Positions 16,300 to 24,353 of a stretch of DNA of 64,000 nucleotides are shown one piece after another (within the stretch, counting starts at the first letter, position 1; every line of letters begins with the position of its first letter). The translations under genes were made by a program, and so were the position numbers. The stretch is taken from the NCBI RefSeq assembly GCF_017656495.1, contig NZ_JACDNS010000003.1, forward strand, positions 62,001-126,000. Reading direction: 5' to 3'. Under the pieces are notes generated by a model, which saw only the letters and a list, made by a program, of their open reading frames with translations, did no database searches and had not been told where the DNA came from. This DNA is from Thermococcus sp. Its GTDB lineage: Archaea; Methanobacteriota_B; Thermococci; Thermococcales; Thermococcaceae.

Positions 16300-17025
16300 T
16301 TAGAGCTTCTCAGCAACTTCTCTTATCTTCTCTGTGAATTTACTCTTTAAAAGCTCTTCAATGTTGCCAATTTTTGCGTCTAAGTCTCTGTAAAGCGGAA
16401 TGCCAATTAAGTATGGAACTCCAAACTCTTCGGCTAGCTTTTGGATGTCTTTTTCATCGTTTAATTTCATGTTCTCGATGATACCAATTATCTTGAGATT
16501 CTGCTCCTTAAGGAGTTCAAGCAGTTTTTTAACAACATTTACAGCAAGCTTTGAGGGTGTAGCAACAACCAGAAATTCTCCTCTCTTTAGGAATCTCAAA
16601 ACATCTAAGAACTGATCGCCCATTCCGGGGGGCATGTCTATAATTAGGAAATCTAAATCCTCCCATCTTGTGATTGCTAAAAGTTCTATTAGAGCATCGC
16701 TAATTTCATGCCCTCTCAAGGGTGTTGGTTTATCCTCTGAGTAAAAAACGATGCTCATGAACTTTATCCCATGAACCTCTGGAGGAACTATTCCCCTGTC
16801 TTCTTCTGGGAACTCTTTTGGCTCAAATCCTAAAATCACATGGTCGCTTGCTCCATGAAAATCTAAGTCCAACAGGCCAACTTTGTATCCCTTTTTAGCT
16901 AGAACTAATGCTAAGGTGGTTGAAACCAGTGACTTCCCCACTCCCCCTTTACCGCTCACGACTGGAATAATTCTCTTAACCTTCTCAAGTCTCGCTTCAA
17001 TTGCTTTTATTCTTGGGTCGATCAT
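16300..17025 (-). CDS. hypB: Mrp/MinD-type ATPase acting as HypB with HypA
   Basis: A 241-residue P-loop ATPase of the Mrp/NBP35/MinD group. It has a deviant Walker A, VVSGKGGVGKSLVSTTLA, followed by LLDLDFHGASDH and DFLIIDMPPGMGD. It lacks the GTPase motifs of bacterial HypB. In Thermococcus an Mrp-type ATPase forms a complex with HypA and assists nickel delivery, and the gene here overlaps hypA by 4 bases (ATGA), strongly supporting that role. General Fe-S carrier function is the alternative. Confidence 0.85.
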   Translation of the reverse strand: MIDPRIKAIEARLEKVKRIIPVVSGKGGVGKSLVSTTLALVLAKKGYKVGLLDLDFHGASDHVILGFEPKEFPEEDRGIVPPEVHGIKFMSIVFYSEDKPTPLRGHEISDALIELLAITRWEDLDFLIIDMPPGMGDQFLDVLRFLKRGEFLVVATPSKLAVNVVKKLLELLKEQNLKIIGIIENMKLNDEKDIQKLAEEFGVPYLIGIPLYRDLDAKIGNIEELLKSKFTEKIREVAEKL

Positions 17026-17438
17026 TGTTCTTCACCCTCAACCTTTATTGCGGCAACATAAACTCCCCTACCCTTCACAACTTCAAAGTCTCTGCTTCCA
17101 CATTTTGGGCATGAGAGAAAGACATGGACAACCTCGGGAATGAAGTGAATGTCCTCTTTTATGCGCTCATCGAACTTGTGCTTGACCTCCTTGAGCTTCC
17201 ATACATGACCACAATCTCTGCACTTAAATTCTGCTTCCTCAATCACAAATTCAATCTCTGCATCCTCAGCTATTGTTCCCTTCTTAAGCTCATCTATGGC
17301 AAACTTGAGAATTTCCTCATTGACGTCTTGTAATTCGCCAAGGACAACCCTAATGCCAAGAATCTTATCTTTTCCGTGCTGTCTGGCGAAGTCAATGGCA
17401 GTTCTCACAATCCCATCTGCTAAAGCCCATTCGTGCAT
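17022..17438 (-). CDS. hypA: hydrogenase nickel-insertion protein HypA
   Basis: A 138-residue nickel metallochaperone. Starting at ATG 17438 gives MHEWALADGIV, placing the nickel-binding His at position 2 followed by Glu3, as the family requires. The GTG at 17444 is rejected because it lies in the GGAGGTG site. A zinc ribbon has CRDC and CPKC pairs (about residues 71-74 and 109-112), separated by a long insert typical of Thermococcales HypA. It heads the hypA-hypB-hycI operon. A TATA-like GTTTATAAAC (minus strand, 17471-17480) lies upstream. Confidence 0.92.
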   Translation of the reverse strand: MHEWALADGIVRTAIDFARQHGKDKILGIRVVLGELQDVNEEILKFAIDELKKGTIAEDAEIEFVIEEAEFKCRDCGHVWKLKEVKHKFDERIKEDIHFIPEVVHVFLSCPKCGSRDFEVVKGRGVYVAAIKVEGEEQ

Positions 17439-17616
17439 CTTCACACCTCCCAGAGAATTAGTGTGACTGAGGTTTATAAACTATGCAGTTTGCAAGCGTG
17501 GGTTAAAAAGTTCAGAAAAGCAAATGAGAAAGTTAAACAGCATGGACTTCTTGTATGCATTTTAGGCATGTATGCTCCTATAGAGTTGGGAAGCTTAGAT
17601 GAAATTAAGTAAACTG

Positions 17617-18048
17617 CTACCCTTTGTTGTTGGAGAATATATGCATGCCAGTCGGCTTAACTTTGCCCTCTCTTTCGAGCTTCTTTCTCAGCTCCTCAAG
17701 CTTTCTTCTCGATTTCGTAACTGCCAACGCCTCATCTCTGTATTTTCTTAAAACCCCTATATGGGGGAAGATTATTGCATCCCTTGGACACATCTTTGCG
17801 CAGGTGTCGCAACCGACCATGCAGTTGTAGGGTCTAGCAACTACAGGATGCATCTTCTCGAAGTCCCAATCATAGACTACCCTTCCACTGCAGGTCATAA
17901 AACAGAGACCACAGCCTATGCACCTGTCATAGTCTATTTGGGGATACCACGGAATTTCTTTTCTGTCAATCCCCCACCATTTGATCTTTGAGTAATCCCT
18001 AATCTTTCTCCCTAAGATGTCTTCGCCTATTATAGGGACTTCACTCAT
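17617..18048 (-). CDS. dicluster 4Fe-4S ferredoxin-like protein
   Basis: A 143-residue soluble protein with two 4Fe-4S sites: CIGCGLCFMTCSG (about 42-54) and CMVGCDTCAKMCP (about 76-88). The first cluster lacks the usual CP ending (it ends CSG), and the second has an extra residue between its first two Cys. Long N- and C-terminal extensions, WWGIDRKEIPWYPQ and a basic helix, go beyond a standard 2x4Fe-4S ferredoxin, so it may serve as a dedicated electron-transfer partner. No membrane segment is present. The flanking hypA and sufC-like genes suggest Fe-S or hydrogenase chemistry. Confidence 0.8.
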   Translation of the reverse strand: MSEVPIIGEDILGRKIRDYSKIKWWGIDRKEIPWYPQIDYDRCIGCGLCFMTCSGRVVYDWDFEKMHPVVARPYNCMVGCDTCAKMCPRDAIIFPHIGVLRKYRDEALAVTKSRRKLEELRKKLEREGKVKPTGMHIFSNNKG

Positions 18049-18174
18049 ATGATCACCATTACAAATGAAAATATTTTCATTTAAAAGTCTTTCCTCCCTT
18101 TAAAGTTTTAAACCTTTAGTTATACTCAAAACTGTCTAGAAAGCTTTAAAATCCTATAGATAAAGGATTAGACG

Positions 18175-18864
18175 ATGGAAATGCTCTGCTTACGGAACAT
18201 AACTTATGAAGACAAAAACAGGTGCATCATTGAGAATGTAAACATGACGTTTAGGGAAGGTATCATCTATTCTATCCTTGGCCCAAATGGAGCTGGAAAA
18301 TCAACCCTTGCACACATCATAATGGGTGTTAAAAAGCCAACTGAAGGGAGAGTTATCCTTGATGGGGAGGATATAACTAATCTCGGAGTTTCGGAAAGGG
18401 CTAAGCATGGGATAAGCCTTCTATGGCAGGGACCTGCTCGATATGAGGGCATAACTGTGGAAGAGTACCTTACACTTGGAGGAGCGCTAAAGGTTGAGAG
18501 GAGAGAGCTTAAGGAGGTATTGAGGCTCGTTGGTCTACCCTACGAGCTTTATGCAGGGAGGTTTGTTGATAAAAGCTTAAGCGGTGGTGAGAGGAAGAGG
18601 GTTGAGCTTGCTTCAATCATGTTGCTGAAGCCTAAGTATGCTATTTTGGATGAGCCTGATTCTGGGGCTGGATATAACATCGGGGGAGCTCATTGAGAAT
18701 GTAATCCAATACGTTAAAGCATATAGGAGCACCGTAATACTGATTACTCATCACGAGGAAATAGCGGCTAAGACAGAGTTCAGTTACTTTATGTGCGGGG
18801 GAAGGTTGTTCGAAAAGGATTTTCAAAAGAGGTTATTGAACACTACAAAAAGTCCTGCAGATGA
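18175..18864 (+). pseudogene. sufC: sufC-like ABC ATPase, two compensating frameshifts
   Basis: A SufC-type ATPase of about 229 residues if repaired. Walker A is LGPNGAGKSTLAHI, the Q-loop LLWQGPARYEGI, signature SLSGGERKRVELAS, and Walker B YAILDEPDSG. After DSG, an extra G in the GGGG at 18664-18667 moves reading to a second frame (LDITSGELIENVI, VILITHHEEIA). A missing base near 18797-18803 returns it to the first frame (KVVRKGFSKEVIEHYKKSC). That frame ends at 18862-18864, exactly overlapping the next ATG as ATGA, which confirms the repaired reading. It is either a decaying gene or contains sequencing errors. Confidence 0.8.
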
Positions 18865-19816
18865 TGTCTCAGATGACCATCAGGATAAATGATGAATACA
18901 GGGTACTCATAAACCTCTACAAGAGAGAGGGTCTAGATCTATCTCTCTTTGAAAAGAGGATGGCTGCTGTAATAATAAACGGTAGCAGAATTTTGCACCT
19001 AAACACTGTGGAAGGTGTTAGTATAGAGGGAAGTGAAGCTGAAGATGGTGTAACTGCTGAAATAAAAATAGAGGAGGGAGTTAAGCTACCTTTTCCAATC
19101 CACCTCTGTACAGGTTTTCTAAGGAATGAGGGCTTTCAAAAAGTCATTTTTAACATTAATGTTGGTGCAGATGCTGAGGTGAGGTTCCTATCCCACTGCA
19201 TATTTCCATATGCCAAAAACTTTACACATGAGGCAATCGCAAGGATAAAAGTTGGTAAAAATGCCATTGTAACATATGATGATACGCATGTTCATGGAGA
19301 AGGTGTTAGAATGATTAGTAAGAGCGATGTTGAGGTTCTGGATGGGGGAAGATACATAGGAAGATTCTCCCTGACTAAGCACAGGGCAAAAGAACTAAAA
19401 TTTGAAACAAACGTGAAACTTGGGAATTACTCCTCCGCTGAGATTTCTTCCAAGGTCAAAGCTGTAAGAGATGATAATGTTGAGATGAAAGAAGTCCTAA
19501 GCTTGGAGGGCTCCTATTCTAGGGGTAGAATAAAGAGCATAGTAATAGCATCAGATGAAGCAAGAGTCAATGTAATCAATGAAGTTTATGGCTTGGAGAG
19601 TACTCAAAGGGACATGTAGAGTGTAATGGGATTGTGCGAGGAAAAGCTGATGTTCAAACGGTTCCTCTTCTGAGGGTCAAAAGCGAAACCGCGGAACTTA
19701 CTCATGAAGCCGCTATAGGGAGAATAAACGAAGCTCAGCTGGTTCAGCTAATGGCAAAAGGATTAACAGAAGAAGCCGCTGAGCTAATAATAAGAGGCTT
19801 ACTTAGGGGATTTTAA
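18861..19816 (+). pseudogene. sufB: sufB/D-like Fe-S scaffold, frameshifted
   Basis: A SufB/SufD-family protein of about 318 residues if repaired. The first frame runs to a stop at 19617-19619. A missing base in the GG at 19595-19596 is needed to read on as GEYSKGHVECNGIVRGKADV and then LTHEAAIGRINEAQLVQLMA, KGLTEEAAELIIRGLL, the conserved SufB C terminus, ending at 19816. In the SUF system SufB with SufC assembles Fe-S clusters. The ATGA overlap with sufC shows translational coupling. With two further frameshifts in sufC, this is a damaged operon or a poorly sequenced patch. Confidence 0.8.
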
Positions 19817-19823
19817 AAAAGGA

Positions 19824-20828
19824 TTAAGAAAAGAAAACATGCTTTAGGGTTTTAATTCCTGTTATTAGCCATAGAGCAAAGAGAAGCCAGTAAAGGGCAA
19901 ATCCAAAGCTGTCTATGATGCTTATTTTAAAAGCTAGGGCAACATTATGTGTTGCGCTCACATAAGCTCCAAGTGGGAATATGAACGCCCACCAAGCCAA
20001 GCTGTATGGTAAATTGAGCTTTCTAATGTAATGAAGTGTCAAGACAACGGCCATTACAAACCACCAGACACCGAAGCCCCAGAATATCAGCCCAAAAGCG
20101 AAGAAAGCTTCTTTTGCTGTTATGAAGTTCGAGTTCTTTATGAGCATGTATAATGTTGAGGTTCCTGCTCCAATAGGACCAAGATTAATCCAAATTGCTG
20201 GAGCAATTCCGCAGGGTAAAGGCTCGTGGGCAATGAAGCGGTGCATAACTACTGCAAAGAGAGCCAAATAAAGGAAAAATCCAGCTCCCCATGCGGAATA
20301 GTTTATGAATATCATGATCTCTTTCCAAATTCCAGAGAATGTATTTATCAACGCACCTCCACTTAGAGGAATTACGATTAGACCAACGGGGGGAATGAAC
20401 CAAGCCGGAGTAACGTTCTTGATATCTATCCTCTCCTGTATGAACATCAGATATGGGATTAGAAAGGCGAAGAATATTGTTAGAGCCACACCGATCAGCC
20501 AAAAAGCTTTTGCAAGGGCGATCCTCTTTAATATCAGCAGATAATCAGCTGAGAGGACGAGCAGGGCTATTGCTATCGTTCCATAGAAATGGCAGATTAC
20601 TGGGTGATATAAATCCTTCAGAGCCTCCTCTCTGTATTTGAGCCATCTCAAAATCCATGGGATTAAAAGAATGAAGAACAACGCTGTATTTAAATACGTC
20701 AATCCAACTGCAACGCTTTTTAGTGCTGACACTTTGCTTGAATATGCCAAACTAACCAGAGCTAGTGCTCCAGTCCCCATGACACTTGCAAACCAAGAAG
20801 GCGCAAAATCTTTCACACTTATTTTCAT
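19824..20828 (-). CDS. TDT-family (TehA/SLAC1-like) transporter
   Basis: A 334-residue protein with about ten transmembrane helices. It opens with APSWFASVMGTGALAL, the first-helix signature of the tellurite-resistance/dicarboxylate transporter family, and has YHPVICHFYG near helix 3. Members include malate permeases, sulfite exporters and SLAC1 anion channels; substrate is not evident. The ATG follows AGGTGAATAAAA on the minus strand. It is convergent with the damaged suf pair at 7 bases. Confidence 0.82.
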   Translation of the reverse strand: MKISVKDFAPSWFASVMGTGALALVSLAYSSKVSALKSVAVGLTYLNTALFFILLIPWILRWLKYREEALKDLYHPVICHFYGTIAIALLVLSADYLLILKRIALAKAFWLIGVALTIFFAFLIPYLMFIQERIDIKNVTPAWFIPPVGLIVIPLSGGALINTFSGIWKEIMIFINYSAWGAGFFLYLALFAVVMHRFIAHEPLPCGIAPAIWINLGPIGAGTSTLYMLIKNSNFITAKEAFFAFGLIFWGFGVWWFVMAVVLTLHYIRKLNLPYSLAWWAFIFPLGAYVSATHNVALAFKISIIDSFGFALYWLLFALWLITGIKTLKHVFFS

Positions 20829-20925
20829 TTTTATTCACCTGTCTTTTTCTTCACATGAGAAAATTTTGTTATGAAATTTTTAAATATTTTTCTTAAACTC
20901 CCAAGAAAATTAAAATGAGAGAAAA

Positions 20926-22533
20926 TTAGGCGTGAATCTCCTTTACTCTCTTTTCCCAATTGCTTTTAAGAGATTTTTCTCCAACAATCCCAAGGGTTTC
21001 ATAATAGCTTGGGAAATAGAGCAGAGGAGTACGGATAGCAACATTCTCATCAACCCAATTTATCCCAGTAATTCCTCTTATCTTTTTGTGTTTAAGGATA
21101 TTATCCCATACTCGTCTGTTTATTATGCAACCTGGATCGTCTCCTGTTAAGTCGAGCGTGTAGTGGTAGGCCCTTGCACGACAACCACCGCAGATGTACT
21201 TGTATGGACAGTTGCCGCACTGGCCTTCCCAGCTGTCTCGGTCGCGGAGGATGTTGAAGATTTTACTATTTTCCCATATCTCTTTGAAGGGCCTGTTCCT
21301 GACGTTGCCGACCGGAAGTGGCAGGAACACACAGGGAACAACAGTTCCATCTGGCTCTATACCCGCATAAATCCTCCCCGCTCCGCAACCACCGATGAAC
21401 TCTGCGAGTGTCCTTACCGAGTTGTTCCCCCCGATGTAGAAGTGCGCAGGGGTTACCTCCTTTCCACTGCTCATCAGCAGGGTTACTCTCGCGTACTGGG
21501 GTGCCGTCGTGAGTATCTCAAGCTTCCTCCTCTTCATCTGACGGTAGATTTCTTTCATGAACTCCTCGCGCTCCTCTGGCGAGAGGTCGACCTTGACCAT
21601 GTCCTCGGCCCTTCCCGTCGGCACGAGGTTGAAGAAGATGACACGCTTTACTCCTATGCTCTCTGCGAGCTCAAGGATGTCGTCTATCTCCTGAAACGTC
21701 TCTTTGTCCATTATCGTTGCCATCCCATGGCTTACTCCGAGCTCTACAGCATTCTCAAGGGCTTTTATAGCATGTTCCCATGAGCCAGGAATTCCTCTGA
21801 ATTTGTCATGCTTCTCTGGGTTTGCTGAATCTACACTAACCTCTACGTACTTTATGCCTGCATTAACGGCTCTCGTAAGTTCCTCTTTATTAGCGAAAGT
21901 CCAGCCATTGGTAGCGACTGAGGTGTGTATCCCTCTATTTGAGAGTTCCCTTACAATTCTCAGGAAGTGTGGATGAATTGTTGGTTCACCTCCACTAAGG
22001 GCGACAGCTGCAACTCCAGCTTTATCAAGCTGTTCAACAAGGTTCAGTTTTTCCTTTAGTGAAAGTTCGCTTGAAAGCGGTTTGTCAGCTCTTTGATAAC
22101 AGTGTTGACAGCGGAGGTTGCACATATTGGTGAAGTTCCACACTATAAGAAATGGTCCTGCTAAACGTTGAGGTACTGTAATTCCATATCTCGCAATACC
22201 CTCAAGGACGACCCAAATACCACGCCTTATATGCGGATCCCGGAGAAGGGCTTCCTTAACAGCTTCTTCATCACCCTTTGCAATTTTTATGCCGAGTTTA
22301 AGGAGAGTTTTTATAATCTCTGCCTGGAAGCGTATCATGAGTGGGCAGTTTATGCTTTCACCTGCATAAATGCTGAGAGCCCAGTAGAGTGCTGGGAGTT
22401 CTCTGCCTTCTATCTCATATTTTTTCAAGGCAGGCTTGATGAGGAGTCTCGCAAGGGGGTTCCCTAAAATGATTTTAAATGCCATAAGAGCTGTCGTGAG
22501 TTGGTTCTCTTTACTCTTACTACTACCTTTCAT
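20926..22533 (-). CDS. radical SAM/SPASM-domain protein
   Basis: A 535-residue enzyme. Residues 1-130 are an unassigned helical leader domain. The radical SAM core starts with CNLRCQHC (about residue 137), the three Cys binding the 4Fe-4S cluster, then ALSGGEPTIHP and EVSVDS. A SPASM-type C-terminal domain has GGCGAGRIYAGIEPDG, CVFLPL, and CGNCPYKYICGGCRAR. Such proteins modify peptides or make cofactors (for example heme maturation by NirJ/AhbD). No precursor peptide is evident nearby. It is divergent from a GbsR/MarR-type regulator, which may control it. Confidence 0.85.
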   Translation of the reverse strand: MKGSSKSKENQLTTALMAFKIILGNPLARLLIKPALKKYEIEGRELPALYWALSIYAGESINCPLMIRFQAEIIKTLLKLGIKIAKGDEEAVKEALLRDPHIRRGIWVVLEGIARYGITVPQRLAGPFLIVWNFTNMCNLRCQHCYQRADKPLSSELSLKEKLNLVEQLDKAGVAAVALSGGEPTIHPHFLRIVRELSNRGIHTSVATNGWTFANKEELTRAVNAGIKYVEVSVDSANPEKHDKFRGIPGSWEHAIKALENAVELGVSHGMATIMDKETFQEIDDILELAESIGVKRVIFFNLVPTGRAEDMVKVDLSPEEREEFMKEIYRQMKRRKLEILTTAPQYARVTLLMSSGKEVTPAHFYIGGNNSVRTLAEFIGGCGAGRIYAGIEPDGTVVPCVFLPLPVGNVRNRPFKEIWENSKIFNILRDRDSWEGQCGNCPYKYICGGCRARAYHYTLDLTGDDPGCIINRRVWDNILKHKKIRGITGINWVDENVAIRTPLLYFPSYYETLGIVGEKSLKSNWEKRVKEIHA

Positions 22534-22581
22534 CTTCCTCCCCCGATTATATGATTGGATATCTTTCTGTATAAAATTTTC

Positions 22582-22607
22582 GATATAACTGTTATAACTG
22601 TCATATC
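22582..22607. promoter_or_regulatory. tandem 9-bp repeat between divergent rSAM and regulator genes
   Basis: TATAACTGT occurs twice in perfect tandem (22584-22592, 22593-22601), flanked by GATAT and ATATC as inverted ends. It lies in the 134-base divergent region and probably binds the regulator encoded at 22668. Confidence 0.5.
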
Positions 22608-22667
22608 AAGTTCAACTGAAAAAAGCTTAAATATGCCTTCGACTTTATTTTATTAGGTGTCTGTAAG

Positions 22668-23141
22668 ATGAAGGGAGAGGATAGAGAAAGTAAAAAATTC
22701 ATTGAAATCGTTGAAAGGATGATGATAAGATGGGGCTATACTCACACTGACGGTAAAGTATATGCCCTCCTTCTATTGAATGAAAAACCCCTTACAATAA
22801 ACGAGCTTGTGCAATTGACAGGTTTAAGTCGTTCTTCAGTCTCTACATCCTTAAACAAACTTGCTCGGGATTATCTTGTAATCGTTAGAAAGAATGGTAA
22901 AACGAAGTTGTTTTATCCTATCCCCGCATTTCTCGAGAAGTTCCTAAAGCAACCCAAGGAAATTCTTGAAAAAGAGGTAAAACCCCTTAAGAATATAGTC
23001 TCTATTTTGATGAAAAAGGAGCAATCCTTTGAGCAGAAAGTAAGATTCGAGGAAATTCTCTCTGATCTTAATGCACTTGAATGCGTGCTTTCAAAAATCA
23101 TCAAAATGGAAGAAGAGGAAGTGGAGTGTTTTAAAAAATAA
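22668..23141 (+). CDS. GbsR/MarR-family winged-helix regulator
   Basis: A 157-residue protein. A winged helix spans about residues 30-85, with LTINELVQLTGLSRSSVSTSLNKL as helices 2 and 3 and the wing at IVRKNGKTKLFYPI. A long C-terminal helical region probably dimerises, and one Cys-rich end (LECVLSK, VECFKK) is seen. It resembles the GbsR/MarR-like COG1510 group. It is divergent from the radical SAM gene with a repeat in between, suggesting control of that gene and itself. Confidence 0.8.
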   Translation: MKGEDRESKKFIEIVERMMIRWGYTHTDGKVYALLLLNEKPLTINELVQLTGLSRSSVSTSLNKLARDYLVIVRKNGKTKLFYPIPAFLEKFLKQPKEILEKEVKPLKNIVSILMKKEQSFEQKVRFEEILSDLNALECVLSKIIKMEEEEVECFKK

Positions 23142-23158
23142 GTCAAGTTTCTGCTTTT

Positions 23159-23482
23159 CTATCCCTCTCTTTGCATAAAATCCTTAACAACATCTTCTAT
23201 TTTCCCATGTGCCCCTGTAACTACCTGTATTCCCAAGCTCTGGAAGTATGCTGTTGCTCTTCTTCCCATACCGTAAGCTAGGACAACTTCTCCTCCATGC
23301 TCTTTTATGAAGTTTGGCAAATCTCCTGGGCTGTGCTCTTCAAATGGAACCTCTACAATCTCTACGTTTTCAATTTTGTCGTCTTGAACATCTACAAAAA
23401 CAAAGTATCTTGCCCTTCCAAAATGCTCGCAAACCTCACTTTCTAACCCTTTGTTGTCTTTTGCTGGAATTGCAATTCTCAT
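23159..23482 (-). CDS. NifX/NifB-type dinitrogenase cofactor-domain protein
   Basis: A 107-residue single-domain member of the NifX/NafY/NifB C-terminal family: MRIAIPAKDNKGLESEVCEH, then FGRARYFVFVD, VEVPFEEHSPGDLPNFI and VVLAYGMGRRATAYF. In nitrogen fixers this fold carries Fe-Mo or Fe-S cofactor intermediates; in archaea without nitrogenase its cargo is unknown. The start is ATG 23482 with GGTGG upstream; the longer frame to 23539 runs through the promoter. It is divergent from a CooC-like ATPase and near hypE, so a part in metallocofactor handling is plausible. Confidence 0.82.
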   Translation of the reverse strand: MRIAIPAKDNKGLESEVCEHFGRARYFVFVDVQDDKIENVEIVEVPFEEHSPGDLPNFIKEHGGEVVLAYGMGRRATAYFQSLGIQVVTGAHGKIEDVVKDFMQREG

Positions 23483-23526
23483 TATTAACCACCAGCACAT
23501 TGTTGAATTCTTCTTCATATAAATCT

Positions 23527-23540
23527 TGTGCATATGCACA
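23527..23540. promoter_or_regulatory. 14-bp palindrome between NifX-like and CooC-like genes
   Basis: TGTGCATATGCACA is a perfect palindrome next to the minus-strand TATA-like ATTTATATG (23517-23525). The plus-strand gene at 23616 has its own TATA-like GTTATAAAT (23574-23582). A shared operator for the pair is plausible. Confidence 0.5.
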
Positions 23541-23615
23541 TAAATCGTTTGTAATACTAATTATCAAGAAAGTGTTATAAATCAGGTTACTGGTTTTGAG
23601 TTTGGTGATATAGTA

Positions 23616-24353
23616 ATGAAGATTTTAATATGCGGAAAAGGTGGTTGTGGGAAAAGTACAATTACAGCAATGCTCGGAAAGTACTTAGCGAATAAGGGTT
23701 ATAGAGTCCTAATAGTGGATGCAGATGAGTCTAATCCCGGCTTATACAGAATGTTAGGCTTGTCCAAAACAAAAACTTTGGCGGAATATTTAGGTGGAAA
23801 GAAGCAGGTAAAAGCGATTCTAAATAATCCAGAACTGCCCAAGACCTTTGAGGAAATTCCAGAGGAAATTCTCTCAAAAAGAGAAAACTTAAGTGTGATG
23901 AGCATTGGTAAGATTGAAGAACCTGGCGAAGGATGCGCCTGTCCATATGGGGTCTTAGCAAAGAAATTTCTAAAGAGCTTACAACCAAAGAAAGGAGAAA
24001 TTGTCTTGGTTGATACCGAAGCTGGGATAGAGCACTTTGGGAGAGGAATAGACTTGGAAGTTGATGGTATAGTAAACGTTGCAGAGCCCAATTTGGAGTC
24101 AATTGAGCTTTCAAGAAAGATTGAAAAATTGGCTGAAAAAGCTGGCTTAAAGCATATTTTTGTTCTAAATAAGGCTTTACCGGAAATTTTGGACAAAGTT
24201 AATGTTAAGCCCGATGTGATCATTCCATTCACTCAGAAGTTCATTTACGAGAGTTTGGAGGGTAAAGAAATAGAGATAGTTCCGCAAATAGAGGAATTGT
24301 GGAGGTGCATCAGCATACTCTGGGAACAGGATCCCCAACTGGGGGCTCCATGA
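23616..24353 (+). CDS. CooC-like nickel-insertion ATPase
   Basis: A 245-residue MinD-type ATPase with deviant Walker A CGKGGCGKSTITAML, the DADESNPGLYRMLG region, and the CxC pair C107-A-C109 in GEGCACPYG. A CxC at this point is used by CooC to bind metal at the dimer interface while maturing CO dehydrogenase. No CODH gene is in the window. The ORF overlaps the 3' end of hypE, on the other strand, by 44 bases, leaving a C-terminal WEQDPQLGAP tail that may not be conserved. The ATG has GGTGATATAGTA upstream. Confidence 0.82.
   Translation: MKILICGKGGCGKSTITAMLGKYLANKGYRVLIVDADESNPGLYRMLGLSKTKTLAEYLGGKKQVKAILNNPELPKTFEEIPEEILSKRENLSVMSIGKIEEPGEGCACPYGVLAKKFLKSLQPKKGEIVLVDTEAGIEHFGRGIDLEVDGIVNVAEPNLESIELSRKIEKLAEKAGLKHIFVLNKALPEILDKVNVKPDVIIPFTQKFIYESLEGKEIEIVPQIEELWRCISILWEQDPQLGAP

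Noticed and set aside
21163-21783. A 206-codon plus-strand frame inside the radical SAM gene.
   Set aside because: It is antisense to the conserved SPASM region and has no start signal or recognisable domain.
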